Shown here in pieces: positions 9,546 to 17,842 of a stretch of 64,000 bases of DNA. The translations under genes and the position numbers were made by a program. The stretch is from NCBI GenBank assembly GCA_963785755.1, contig CAWAXG010000075.1, forward strand, positions 62,001 through 126,000, read 5' to 3'. Below the pieces are notes generated by a model that saw only the letters and a list, made by a program, of their open reading frames with translations, was not told where the DNA came from and searched no databases. Position 1 is the first letter of the stretch; each line of letters starts with the position of its first letter. The stretch is from JACCXG01 sp963785755. GTDB taxonomy: Bacteria; Acidobacteriota; Vicinamibacteria; Vicinamibacterales; 2-12-FULL-66-21.

Positions 9546-9551
9546 TACAAT
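9546..9551 (+). promoter_or_regulatory. candidate -10 (TACAAT) for the 9602 gene
   Basis: TACAAT with a weak -35-like CTCAAA at 9523-9528 (17-base spacer). It would give a leader of about 44 bases, and GGAGAA at 9592-9597 precedes the ATG at 9602 as a good ribosome binding site. A perfect 10-bp palindrome CACGATCGTG (9467-9476) lies between this and the divergent beta-barrel gene and could be an operator. Confidence 0.45.
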
Positions 9552-9601
9552 GTGGGCCGCGGCCGGTTCGTGTCGCACCTACTGAAACCTTGGAGAACTA
9601 G

Positions 9602-10498
9602 ATGTACGGGAAACTGAGAATCCTGACGATGGTGGGCTGTGCATCAGCACTGGCCACGACACTCGCGTGCAGCAGCGCGCCCGATAATCCCACTGCTCCC
9701 TCGACGACAACCGCGGTCAGCGATACCGGCGCCGGGCCGGACGGCTCGACGCTGAAAGCGCCGGCACCTGCTCCGGTGTCGCCGACCGGCGACACGCGTT
9801 TGACCAACCGGTCGCCAACCATGGTTGCGAACAACACCGCCGGCAAGTTTACGAATAATCAGGCATTCACCTACGAGTTCCAGCTCCAGGACGACGGGGG
9901 GAATGTGATCCGCAGCGCATCGCTGGCGCCCGGCGAGGGCACCACGACCTGGGTCCTGGGCGAAGACCTCGCGCGTGATACGCCCTATCGCTGGCGCGTT
10001 CGGGCCACGCGCGATGGCGCCGTTACCGCATGGTCGGCGACCGCCCGCTTCCTGACCGTCAGGGAGAACCGCACGCCGAATCCGGTCGGCGGGCGCCTGC
10101 CGCGCCCCGAATGGGCGGCGGGCGATCATCGATCAGGTGGCGTCGCCAGCGCCCGGCATCCTCTCTCCCGGCGGTCCTGCCAGGATCCAGCACAGGCGGC
10201 GATGCGGTGGCGGCTGGGAGTTCATGGACAAGGTCGTCGACACGCTGCGGCTGACTGACACGCGGTTCGGATACAACGGCAAGCGCGGAAATGCCGCCGA
10301 TCCCTCACTTGACGTCATCGCGTACAACTGGGGATCACAGCCGGACGAGGGCACGACGGAGGTCTACATCTTCGACATCCTGCTCGGCCACTGCGGCAAC
10401 TCGCCCGCCCGGGGTGGAGCGACATCACCGGCGTTGGCGGTGCGCTCGGCCGCTGGACCAGCCGGGGCCGGTTCCCCGGATCGTTCGGACTTCAGTAA
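9602..10498 (+). pseudogene. decayed paralogue of the 7152 lipoprotein (multiple frameshifts)
   Basis: Starts well: signal peptide with lipobox ATTLAC, a single FN3-like module ending YRWRVRATRDG, then NPVGGRLP as in the intact copy. After about 10105 the homology hops between frames: AIIDQVAS in one, SCQDPA in another, GGWEFMDK through RFGYNGKRGN and VYIFDILLGHCG in a third (about 10218-10395), and finally the end GRWTSRGRF...GLQ back in the starting frame, stopping at TAA 10496-10498. At least four indels are needed, so this is a pseudogene rather than a single sequencing slip. It keeps a good RBS and promoter-like -10, and its stop lies 6 bases before the methyltransferase start. Confidence 0.8.
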
Positions 10499-10504
10499 CG
10501 CGTA

Positions 10505-11227
10505 TTGCCGGGCACTTTCTATCGCTGGTTTTCCGATCGCCAGAAAGAGCTGACCAGTTTCGGCAAAGCAAGACGCGGGCGCACCGAGCGCTCGCGTCTT
10601 GGCTTGCTGATGCGCCACACTTCCCCGCCAGGTGAGTTCCTCGAAATCGGTCCCGGTCAGGGCTCCCTCGCCCTCCTCGCCCGCGACGCCGGCTGGCGTT
10701 ACCGCGCCGTCGAAGCCAGCACGATTCTGATCGATCAACTCAGGGAAAAGGGACTCGAGGTCATCGAGGGCTGGGCACCGCCCATCCCCGTGGCCGACGA
10801 GAGCTGCGACGTCGTATACGCGGACCAGGTGCTCGAACACATGTCGGGCATCGATGCCGCCCGGGAATTCGTCGCCGAGGCCCGGCGCGCACTCAAGCCC
10901 GGCGGCACGCTCTTCATCGTCGTGCCGGATTACCTCAAGGAGCGGGGGTTCTTCTGGGACGTCGACTATACGCACAACTTCGTCACCACCGAACGCCGGG
11001 TGCGGCAGCTGTTGTATGACGGCGGCTTCGACATCCGCCAGATCGTCCGCAGCATCGGCGCGGCGACCGGCGTCAAGCGTGATCTGCTGGCTGCCGGGTC
11101 GATATTCGCCAACATCCCGGGACTCGACACGCTGTCCCGGTATACCCACACCGAAGACGTCCTTTTTCGGGTCCGCAAGAACCTCTTCGAAACCCTGGAA
11201 TTCGTCGCCCGCAAGCCGGTCGAGTGA
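10505..11227 (+). CDS. class I SAM-dependent methyltransferase
   Basis: 240 residues. The SAM-binding motif is FLEIGPGQG (about 45-53), an acidic VEAS follows, then DVVYADQVLEHM (about 101-112) and LKPGGTLFIVVPD (about 130-142), the order of a class I Rossmann methyltransferase. The start is TTG at 10505; the same frame has a stop immediately upstream (10496-10498) and no ATG or GTG nearby. Its stop overlaps the GTG of the next gene as GTGA (11224-11227). Probably methylates a sugar or lipid intermediate in the glycan pathway; substrate unknown. Confidence 0.85.
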   Translation: MPGTFYRWFSDRQKELTSFGKARRGRTERSRLGLLMRHTSPPGEFLEIGPGQGSLALLARDAGWRYRAVEASTILIDQLREKGLEVIEGWAPPIPVADESCDVVYADQVLEHMSGIDAAREFVAEARRALKPGGTLFIVVPDYLKERGFFWDVDYTHNFVTTERRVRQLLYDGGFDIRQIVRSIGAATGVKRDLLAAGSIFANIPGLDTLSRYTHTEDVLFRVRKNLFETLEFVARKPVE

Positions 11228-12165
11228 TTGCGAGGCTGACCGGGTCGATATGGTTTCGCGCGCTGCTGACCGCGGCAGTGCTCGCCTATCTCGCCTCGAC
11301 GATCGATCTCGGGGACACGGCACGCGCGCTCGCCAAGCTGTCGCCGCTTGCCGCGATTGCGGTCCTGGCGCTGCTCGCCATCGACCGCGCCGTGATCATC
11401 TGGCGATGGATCATTCTCATTCGCGCCACCGGCCAGCGCGTCGCTGCCAAATCAGCGGCCTGGATCTATCTGGTGAGCTCGTTCATCGGCAGCTTCACGC
11501 CCGGCGGAATCGGTGGAGATGCCGCACGAGCGTACACCCTGACGCAGCGGACATCGCAGGCGAGCGATGCCGTAGCCTCCATTGCCATGGACCGGGTGCT
11601 TGGCCTGTTCTCTTTGCTGCTCGTGGGTCTTGCCGGAGCGGTCGCCTGGGGGCGGCAGACGGGCAGGCCGGCGAGCATCCTGCTGCTGACCGCGGCCGCC
11701 GGCGCATCCGGATGCGTGGCGCTGTTGTGGGCAGATCGCTGGGCCCGGGCCGCCATCCCGGAACGGTGGCGCAGCAGAGGAATCGGGCTGAGGTTCACGC
11801 GCATGGCCGATGCGATCTCACAGTATCGCGGCCAGCGGCGTGCAATCGGCGCCGTTCTCCTGCTCTCGATCGGTCTTCAACTGCTCCGGATCGTGCAGGC
11901 CTATCTTCTCGGCACCGGCATCGGCATCGACGTGCCGTTCTCGTACTATCTCGTGTTCATGCCAATCGGCCTGATCGGGCTCCTGCTGCCAATCTCGATC
12001 GGCGGGTTCGGGCTGCCGCAGGGTTTCATCGTCGCGCTGCTGCAGACGCAGGCGGTTGGCAAGCCCGAAGCGCTGGCGCTGTCGACGTTGATCGTGCTCA
12101 CGGGCCTCCTTGCCAACCTGCCCGGAGCCTGGCTCTACCTCAGGAGCCGCCAGCCTCGCGCTTGA
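11224..12165 (+). CDS. flippase-like membrane protein (LPG synthase TM family), second copy
   Basis: 313 residues, about eight membrane segments, PF03706 type. SSFIGSFTPGGIGGDAARA (about 82-100) and PISIGGFGLPQGF (about 258-270) correspond to the two conserved loops also present in the protein at 5817. GTG start at 11224 overlaps the stop of the methyltransferase gene (GTGA), so the two are co-translated. The pairing suggests that a methylated lipid or lipid-sugar is the cargo; that is inference. Confidence 0.8.
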   Translation: MIARLTGSIWFRALLTAAVLAYLASTIDLGDTARALAKLSPLAAIAVLALLAIDRAVIIWRWIILIRATGQRVAAKSAAWIYLVSSFIGSFTPGGIGGDAARAYTLTQRTSQASDAVASIAMDRVLGLFSLLLVGLAGAVAWGRQTGRPASILLLTAAAGASGCVALLWADRWARAAIPERWRSRGIGLRFTRMADAISQYRGQRRAIGAVLLLSIGLQLLRIVQAYLLGTGIGIDVPFSYYLVFMPIGLIGLLLPISIGGFGLPQGFIVALLQTQAVGKPEALALSTLIVLTGLLANLPGAWLYLRSRQPRA

Positions 12166-12850
12166 CGGCTTCGACGTAGAAGTTCGTGCGCAGCGGCATG
12201 GGTAGCCGATCGGGGTTGACGATCGTCAAGGCAACCAGCCCCGCTGAGCCGAGATAACGTTTGACCTTGCGGCGAAAGAAATCGGTCACCACCGCCACAT
12301 CGTGAAAGCGCACCTCGAACCGGTGACGAGCAAAGCGGCGCTGCACCTGCGCGTGGCTGTGCAGGGCGCAGTGATCCTTGCGCCAGGCCGTGAGGCTCCG
12401 CCATCTGATGGTTTCGAACACCGTGTTCGTCCACTTGTTGGGCGTCTGCAGCAGATACCGCCCGCCCGGAACCAGGACGCGGCTGACCTCGCGCAGATGC
12501 CCATCGCTGTCGGCGATGTGCTCGAACACGTCGAAGCTCAAGACGATGTCGAATGACTGGTCGGGGAACGGAAGCACTGGCCCGTCGACAAGTGCCACGG
12601 GCAGATCGCCGTGCAGACGGCGGCCCTCGTCGAGCATCCAGCGGTTGCTGTCCACGCCACGCACGTGCAGTCCGCGACGCTGAAGCTCGGTCAGCATCCG
12701 TCCCTTGCCGCAGCCAATCTCGAGGACCCGTGCTCCACCCACGAGCGCTCCCGCGGCTTCGAGGAACCGGATGTTCGCGTCGAAGTTGCCGTAGTCGTCG
12801 CGCGCCTCGAACTCGGACGTCTGCGTTCCAGGCGCGCTGTCCGCCGTCAC
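12140..12850 (-). CDS. class I SAM-dependent methyltransferase
   Basis: 236 residues from GTG at 12850. Motif I is VLEIGCGKG (about 38-46); DIVLSFDVFEHI (about 100-111) and LVPGGRYLLQTPNKW (about 125-139) complete the fold. The GTG overlaps the TGA of the upstream hydrolase gene (12847-12850), which decides the start: longer versions would run through that gene. The 3' end overlaps the end of the convergent flippase gene by 26 bases. PNKW is typical of methyltransferases acting on glycans or quinones; substrate unknown. Confidence 0.85.
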   Translation of the reverse strand: MTADSAPGTQTSEFEARDDYGNFDANIRFLEAAGALVGGARVLEIGCGKGRMLTELQRRGLHVRGVDSNRWMLDEGRRLHGDLPVALVDGPVLPFPDQSFDIVLSFDVFEHIADSDGHLREVSRVLVPGGRYLLQTPNKWTNTVFETIRWRSLTAWRKDHCALHSHAQVQRRFARHRFEVRFHDVAVVTDFFRRKVKRYLGSAGLVALTIVNPDRLPMPLRTNFYVEAVKREAGGS

Positions 12851-13383
12851 GCCTGCGGCCCGCGCGCCACGCGGCGCCACCAGACGAGCGCGGCAAAAGA
12901 GCCGAAGATGGCGAGCTCCGAGAGGCCGACCTTGACGTTGTGCAGCCAGAACCCGGGCAGCCAGTAGCGCCGGGATACGGGTTCGAGCAGCGCCACCGGC
13001 GCGATGTAGTACTCGCGGCTGAACGGCCACAGGGCCATGATCCCGAGCGGAGGGGACGTATCGCGTCCAATCCAGTCGAACAGCAGGTGCGACGCGTAAA
13101 CGGCGCCACCCGCGAGCGCCAGCCGGAGCTGCCGTGTCCAGGCGAGCAGCGCCAGGGTGGCAATCGCCACGGCGCCAATGCTGTGAGTCTCCGCGCTGTG
13201 TGTGCCGACGATGAGGTCGAGGTCGGGAGCGCAGGCGACCGCTGCGAACAAGGCAGCGCGGCCGTACGGGGTTTGCAACCAGCGAGGCGCCATTGAAGAG
13301 GTAGCGGGACGCTTACCGCCGTGTTCGGTGATCAACAGGCCGATCGCCAGACCACCAAGCGCGTGTCCCATCGGACTGGGCAT
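12847..13383 (-). CDS. membrane-bound metal-dependent hydrolase, YdjM/DUF457-like
   Basis: 178 residues. GHALGGLAIGLL (about 6-17), AVACAPDLDLIVGTHS (about 48-63) and SHLLFDWIGRDTSPPLG (about 97-113) give the conserved histidine and aspartate positions of the YdjM family, embedded in several membrane segments. Family members are predicted inner-membrane metal hydrolases of unsettled function. Translationally coupled to the methyltransferase downstream. The start at 13383 is about 90 bases from the divergent radical SAM gene. Confidence 0.75.
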   Translation of the reverse strand: MPSPMGHALGGLAIGLLITEHGGKRPATSSMAPRWLQTPYGRAALFAAVACAPDLDLIVGTHSAETHSIGAVAIATLALLAWTRQLRLALAGGAVYASHLLFDWIGRDTSPPLGIMALWPFSREYYIAPVALLEPVSRRYWLPGFWLHNVKVGLSELAIFGSFAALVWWRRVARGPQA

Positions 13384-13432
13384 ATTTGACCGACGCTACC
13401 AAGTTTCGCGGCCGGCCATCAAGCGCTCAGCT

Positions 13433-13460
13433 TTGCGATACCTGGATCTGCGCGTATAAT
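13433..13460 (+). promoter_or_regulatory. sigma-70-type promoter TTGCGA-16-TATAAT for a leaderless gene
   Basis: TTGCGA (13433-13438), 16-base spacer, consensus TATAAT (13455-13460). Transcription would begin about 13467, and the radical SAM gene starts with ATG at 13470, so the message has essentially no 5' leader and no Shine-Dalgarno. Confidence 0.75.
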
Positions 13461-13469
13461 CAACAAGTT

Positions 13470-14627
13470 ATGGCCCAAGTTTATGCGTTGCGGTACCTGG
13501 CCAAGGCTGCCGCCAGCGCGCCCCGCGACTTCGTCAACGCTTACGTCGCGAAATACAAGCCCATCCATCCAACCGTCCTGATCTTCCACTGCACATTCGT
13601 CTGCGATGCGCGGTGTGAGATGTGCCACAACTGGACGCGCGGCGACCGGAAGAGCGACATGACGCTCGCCGACATCGACAAAGCGATGAGCTCGGGCCTC
13701 TGGAAGAACATCGAGAACTGCAACATCTCGGGTGGCGAGCCGACCACGCGGAACGATCTCGTCGACATCACCCGGGTCATGCTCGACCGGCTGCCCCGCC
13801 TGCGCAAGTTCGGGTTGAACACCACTGGCCTCACGCCGCATCGCGCGATTCCGATGCTCACGAAGATCGTCGAGCTCTGTGAAGAGCGCGGCGTCATCTT
13901 CAGCACGCGCGTGTCGATCGATGGCGTCGGCGACATGCACAACACCGTGCGCAACGTGAAGCGGGGATTCGAGAAGGCCAATCAGACGATTCGAGCGATG
14001 CAGGAGCTGCAGAAGAAGCATTCCTTCAACTTCGGCATCTCGACCACGCTCTTTCACCAGAACCTCGACGACGCTGAGAACATCCTGGCCTGGGCCAAGA
14101 CCGAGAAGCTCGACATCGTCTTCAACATGGTCCGCTTCACCGACGCCATGCTCGGGAACAGCGACCTGTCGACGACGTGCGCGCCGGTCGGTGAAGAGGA
14201 AGAACGCATGCGTCAGTTCTTTCTCGACCGGGTGCGGATGGACTCGCTGTTCGACGGCCAGAATTACGTCTACATGCACTACGCGGACATGATTGCCAAC
14301 GGCTATCACCGCATGGCGCCGTGCCCGTTCCAGACCCAGGGGATCATGCTCAATCCGGATGGCGGCATGTTCTTCTGCGAGAACAGCAAGGTGATCGGCA
14401 ACGTCCGCGAGACGGATCCCGAGCAGCTGTACTTCAGCGCCGCCAGCCAGGCGCATCGCGACGAAGTGCGCGACACCCAGTGCCCGACCTGCCTGAGCCC
14501 GTGTCAGATGAACGTGGCCGCGATCAAGCAGGTCGCCCCCTACGCGAAGTTCCTCGTCCGGGCCAGCCGCGAGCGGCGCCGCTTCCACAACAAGGCGGCA
14601 ATGGCGGCTGCGGCAAGCGTCCGCTAA
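13470..14627 (+). CDS. radical SAM protein with SPASM-like C terminus
   Basis: 385 residues. The CxxxCxxC cluster motif is at Cys45, Cys49 and Cys52 (VCDARCEMC), which binds the 4Fe-4S cluster that cleaves S-adenosylmethionine. NISGGEPTTR (about 86-95) is the family's GGEP motif. A second cysteine set, CPFQ, FFCENS, CPTCLSPC (about 290-370), is arranged like a SPASM or twitch auxiliary cluster domain. The start at 13470 is fixed by a strong promoter ending 9 bases upstream; an ATG at 13386 would lie before the promoter. Relatives modify peptides, sugars or lipids; the substrate here is unknown. Confidence 0.85.
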   Translation: MAQVYALRYLAKAAASAPRDFVNAYVAKYKPIHPTVLIFHCTFVCDARCEMCHNWTRGDRKSDMTLADIDKAMSSGLWKNIENCNISGGEPTTRNDLVDITRVMLDRLPRLRKFGLNTTGLTPHRAIPMLTKIVELCEERGVIFSTRVSIDGVGDMHNTVRNVKRGFEKANQTIRAMQELQKKHSFNFGISTTLFHQNLDDAENILAWAKTEKLDIVFNMVRFTDAMLGNSDLSTTCAPVGEEEERMRQFFLDRVRMDSLFDGQNYVYMHYADMIANGYHRMAPCPFQTQGIMLNPDGGMFFCENSKVIGNVRETDPEQLYFSAASQAHRDEVRDTQCPTCLSPCQMNVAAIKQVAPYAKFLVRASRERRRFHNKAAMAAAASVR

Positions 14628-14689
14628 CGCCCGAGATCTTCGGCCTGCGCAGAGCCTGTAAAGGCCTTTCCGGCGTCGATCCTGCATGA

Positions 14690-16003
14690 ATGATCGCCAT
14701 GCGACGCCTCGCCCTGGCGATTCTCCTCGCCCTCCTCTGCGCTGCCCCGCCCCCGTCGGCTCAACCGAAACGTTCGGGTCCGATCCGCGTCAGCGGACGC
14801 GCGGTGGCCGATGGGAGCGGTGAGTTTGCCGCGCTCGGCGCCACCATGTTCTGGGCGGCGTGGGCCTACAAACACGACCGGCCACGACTCGACGAACATC
14901 TGAAACTGCTCGCCGACCACGGCTTCGACTACATCCGCGCGCTCGGCGTGGTCGGGCGCCAGCCGGTGTGGGCCGGGCGCGAGATCGACTGGCGATGGCC
15001 GGACTACGACCAGGTCATCGCCGGCGTCACGGATCACGCTTACGATCGATTCGGGATTCGCGTCGAGTGGACGATCTTCGGCGATGCCGATCAGGTGATC
15101 CCCGAGCCGGCCGATCGCGTCGCGCTGGTCGATCGGTTTCTCGCGATGTCGCGCGGCCGCGAGCACAAGATCATGCACTTCGAGGTGGCTAACGAAAGCT
15201 GGCAGAACGGCTTCGGCGGCCCCGCCGGTATCCAGCAGATCCGTCAGCTCGCGGAACGGCTCGCAAGCGGGACGACGATTCCGATCGCGGTAAGCGACTC
15301 GGAAGGGCACGACTGCGAGGCGCATTTGACTCTGTATCGGGACCTGAAGGTCCAGATCCTCACGGAGCATTTCACGCGCGACGTGAACGGTCCGCTGCGC
15401 AACTGGGAGCCGGTCCTGGCGCCATGGGGGACGCTGACCTGCAAAGGCCTGCCGCCAATCGTGTCGAGCAACGAGCCGATCGGTCCCGAGAGCTCAGTGA
15501 ACAGCGAAACGGATCCGGTCCGGCTGGTCGGTGCGGCGCTGTCCTCGTACCTGGCCGGGGTCGCGATGTACGTGCTTCATACCGATGCCGGTGTGTGGGG
15601 CCGCCGGCGCTTGATGGACATGCCGAACGCCGAACAGACGCTCGCCGCGTTTTCAGCGATGAAGAAGTACCTGCCCGCCGACATCGTCAACTGGCGGCGT
15701 CATCGCCATGATTCGGCGGAACACCCGTTCATCCCGCACGCCGGCGGCGCCCGCGGCGCCATCTGGCCGGATGGTCACAACGATGGCGCAGCGGAGCTAC
15801 TGGCGGGTGTGAAGGAGGATCAGTTCTTCGTGGTTCCGGTCGGCGTCGTCAACAGCCTGAAGCTCGAAGCACGGCGCGCGATGACGTTTGAGGTGCTCCA
15901 TCCGCTGACCGGCGCCCGGATCGAGCAGCACACGCTGGCAGCGGGCCAGTCGGTCAACCTCAGGCCGTTGCCCTTGCTGATCATCAAGGGCCGATTTCAC
16001 TAA
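14690..16003 (+). CDS. secreted TIM-barrel glycosidase-like protein
   Basis: 437 residues. Signal peptide MRRLALAILLALLCAAPPPS (from Met4), predicted export to the periplasm or beyond. The body resembles clan-A glycoside hydrolases: FDYIRALGVVG near 79-89, and HFEVANESW (163-171) with the Asn-Glu pair (168-169) that in this clan marks the acid/base strand. A second candidate glutamate is in SSNEPIGPESS (about 260-270). The last 100 residues look like a beta-sandwich. No exact family is recognised, and activity is unproven. It sits beside glycan genes and may trim a surface polysaccharide. Confidence 0.6.
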   Translation: MIAMRRLALAILLALLCAAPPPSAQPKRSGPIRVSGRAVADGSGEFAALGATMFWAAWAYKHDRPRLDEHLKLLADHGFDYIRALGVVGRQPVWAGREIDWRWPDYDQVIAGVTDHAYDRFGIRVEWTIFGDADQVIPEPADRVALVDRFLAMSRGREHKIMHFEVANESWQNGFGGPAGIQQIRQLAERLASGTTIPIAVSDSEGHDCEAHLTLYRDLKVQILTEHFTRDVNGPLRNWEPVLAPWGTLTCKGLPPIVSSNEPIGPESSVNSETDPVRLVGAALSSYLAGVAMYVLHTDAGVWGRRRLMDMPNAEQTLAAFSAMKKYLPADIVNWRRHRHDSAEHPFIPHAGGARGAIWPDGHNDGAAELLAGVKEDQFFVVPVGVVNSLKLEARRAMTFEVLHPLTGARIEQHTLAAGQSVNLRPLPLLIIKGRFH

Positions 16004-16090
16004 GGCACGTAAGCACGTGAGCACGAGCACGCGGGCACGTGGGCACGTGAGCACGAGCACGTGAGCACGTAGAACGTGGCACGTAGCACG
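16004..16090. repeat. degenerate short tandem repeat of GCACGTG-type units
   Basis: About a dozen 6-9-base units (GCACGTAA, GCACGTGA, GCACGA, GCACGTGG and similar) head to tail, filling the whole space between two convergent genes. GCACGTGAGCACGA occurs twice. Many units contain the palindrome CACGTG. No unique spacers, so not CRISPR. Confidence 0.88.
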
Positions 16091-16091
16091 T

Positions 16092-17066
16092 TTAAGGCTT
16101 CCAGTCGGGCAGCCGATCGTTCCCCGGCCCGGCCGTCAGCCGCTGGAAGCTGGAGTCGGGAGCCGCGGTCGAGATGATCGCGAGGTCCCAATCCTCGCCC
16201 CGGTGATGCTCCGGGCTGACGGCAAACGCGACATGCCGCGCGTCCCGAGAAAAAGCCGGGTAGTACAGCCACAACTTGGGGTGCTTGAAGAGCGTTCGCG
16301 CCTCCTTGGTTGCGACCGAGACTATGCCTAGACGCGACGGATCTTCCCCGAGGACGTACGTGACCTGCTGGCCATCAGGCGACCAGGCCGGGCGGCACGC
16401 GGGCTCGCCGCTCGTCAGCTGGACGCTGTTGCCGCCGATATCGCTCACCCCCCTGACATGGATCTGGAAATAGCGGATGGTCTGCCCCGCCCATGAAACG
16501 GAATTTCCATCCGGCGAGACCGCAGGCATGATTGCGCGATTGATGCCGTCGGTCAGCCGGACGACCCGTCGTGAGCCCAGCCAGACCCGATACAGCTCGC
16601 CGCGCCCATCGCGCTCGCCGCTGAATATGATGCTGCGCCCGTCAGAATCCCAGGTCGGGTCGTGTTCGATCGCCGGGTTGTCGGTCAGGCGTTCGATGCT
16701 GGTGCCGTCCGCGTTCATCACAAAGATGTCGAAGCTGCTGCTCTGACGGGTCGACGCGAACGCGATGCGCTTCCCGTCTGGCGACCATCTCGGGTTCTCG
16801 TCGCGCCACTCCCCGCCCTGCGTGAGCCGCGTAACCTTTCCCGCCGAGAGATCGATGGTGTAGATCCGCGGCCGGCCTTCGCGGTCGGACTCGAACGCGA
16901 GCGTTCCGGTCAGCCCGGCGGGAAAGGGGGATACCGCGGCCGGCAGCGCGGCGTTCGCGGACGGCGTCTTCGAGCGCGCCTGGTCCTCACTCTCGCTGCG
17001 CTCGTCCGGCGGTGCACTGCAGGCCAGCGCAATCAGGGCTCCAAGGATCAGAATTATTTCTCGCAT
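16092..17066 (-). CDS. TolB/PD40-like beta-propeller lipoprotein
   Basis: 324 residues from ATG 17066. Signal peptide MREIILILGALIALAC ends in lipobox LAC, so predicted lipidated at Cys16. Five to six PD40-type repeats follow: NPRWSPDGKRIAFAST, DPTWDSDGRSIIFSG, MPAVSPDGNSVSWAG, RPAWSPDGQQVTYV, YPAFSRDARHVAFAV. The fold is a beta-propeller like the C-terminal part of TolB, used for protein or glycan binding in the periplasm. Overlaps the end of the upstream methyltransferase gene by 13 bases, hence co-transcribed. Partner unknown. Confidence 0.83.
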   Translation of the reverse strand: MREIILILGALIALACSAPPDERSESEDQARSKTPSANAALPAAVSPFPAGLTGTLAFESDREGRPRIYTIDLSAGKVTRLTQGGEWRDENPRWSPDGKRIAFASTRQSSSFDIFVMNADGTSIERLTDNPAIEHDPTWDSDGRSIIFSGERDGRGELYRVWLGSRRVVRLTDGINRAIMPAVSPDGNSVSWAGQTIRYFQIHVRGVSDIGGNSVQLTSGEPACRPAWSPDGQQVTYVLGEDPSRLGIVSVATKEARTLFKHPKLWLYYPAFSRDARHVAFAVSPEHHRGEDWDLAIISTAAPDSSFQRLTAGPGNDRLPDWKP

Positions 17067-17842
17067 AGTGCCATCAGGTGCCATCCCAATGGTCGCACGA
17101 GTCTGCGCGGCAGGGTGTTGAAGAGCCCGACGAAGGCGCCGTTGTAGATCGCAGCTTTCCAGCCGTGGTGCAGCCGCGACTTCACGGGAAACCGTTCCGG
17201 CACGATCCTGGTGCGTCGAAACCCCTCGAGCAGTTCGCGGAACTCTCCTGCCGAGTAGAGTCGCAACCCGGGGGCATCTTCGTGCTCGAGCGCGACCTTC
17301 ATGACCTTCGACAGCGCGATGAGCCAGGAGACCCGGTTGTAGACCATGAACACAGCGGTGCCGCCGGGCCTGAGCACGCGACGCGCTTCGAGGACGATTC
17401 GACGCGGCTCTGCCGCGTACTGTAGAACTCCGTGCGCATAGAAGACGTCGACGCTGGCATCCGGAAGCGGCAGCTCGCCTCCATCCGCGACCACGACCCT
17501 GCCGTTCAGGTGATGCAACGCGAGATTGGCCCTGGCAAGTCCGATGGCGGTTTCCGAAAAATCGACGCCGAGGACCTTTGCCCCGCCGGCGGCGAATCGG
17601 GCGAGATCGGTGCCGACGCCACAGCCGACCTCGACGAGCCGCTTGCCGCGAAACCCGCCGAAATCGATCAGCTCGGGGAGATAGGCCAGCTTGTCGAAGC
17701 GGTAGGCATCGAGCTCGTCGAAGAACGCACGCGTGCCCACCGGCTGCGTGGTCATCTCGAGATCGTGAATGCGTGCGTTCCAGTATTCGCGCACGCGCCT
17801 GGTTAGCTCGTGGGAAGGGGCTCGGCCGTTTGCTCCGGTCAA
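17054..17842 (-). CDS. class I SAM-dependent methyltransferase
   Basis: 262 residues. LVEVGCGVGTDLARF (about 69-83) is motif I, VLGVDFSETAI (about 89-99) holds the acidic ribose-binding residue, and VLRPGGTAVFMVYNRVSW (about 156-173) follows motif III. The start is TTG at 17842, overlapped by the TGA of the SGNH gene (17839-17841). The C-terminal extension with RRTRIVPERFP resembles methyltransferases in O-antigen and exopolysaccharide loci. Substrate unknown. Confidence 0.85.
   Translation of the reverse strand: MTGANGRAPSHELTRRVREYWNARIHDLEMTTQPVGTRAFFDELDAYRFDKLAYLPELIDFGGFRGKRLVEVGCGVGTDLARFAAGGAKVLGVDFSETAIGLARANLALHHLNGRVVVADGGELPLPDASVDVFYAHGVLQYAAEPRRIVLEARRVLRPGGTAVFMVYNRVSWLIALSKVMKVALEHEDAPGLRLYSAGEFRELLEGFRRTRIVPERFPVKSRLHHGWKAAIYNGAFVGLFNTLPRRLVRPLGWHLMALCEK

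Noticed and set aside
16004..16090. CRISPR array.
   Set aside because: Units are contiguous with no unique spacers and no cas genes are present.
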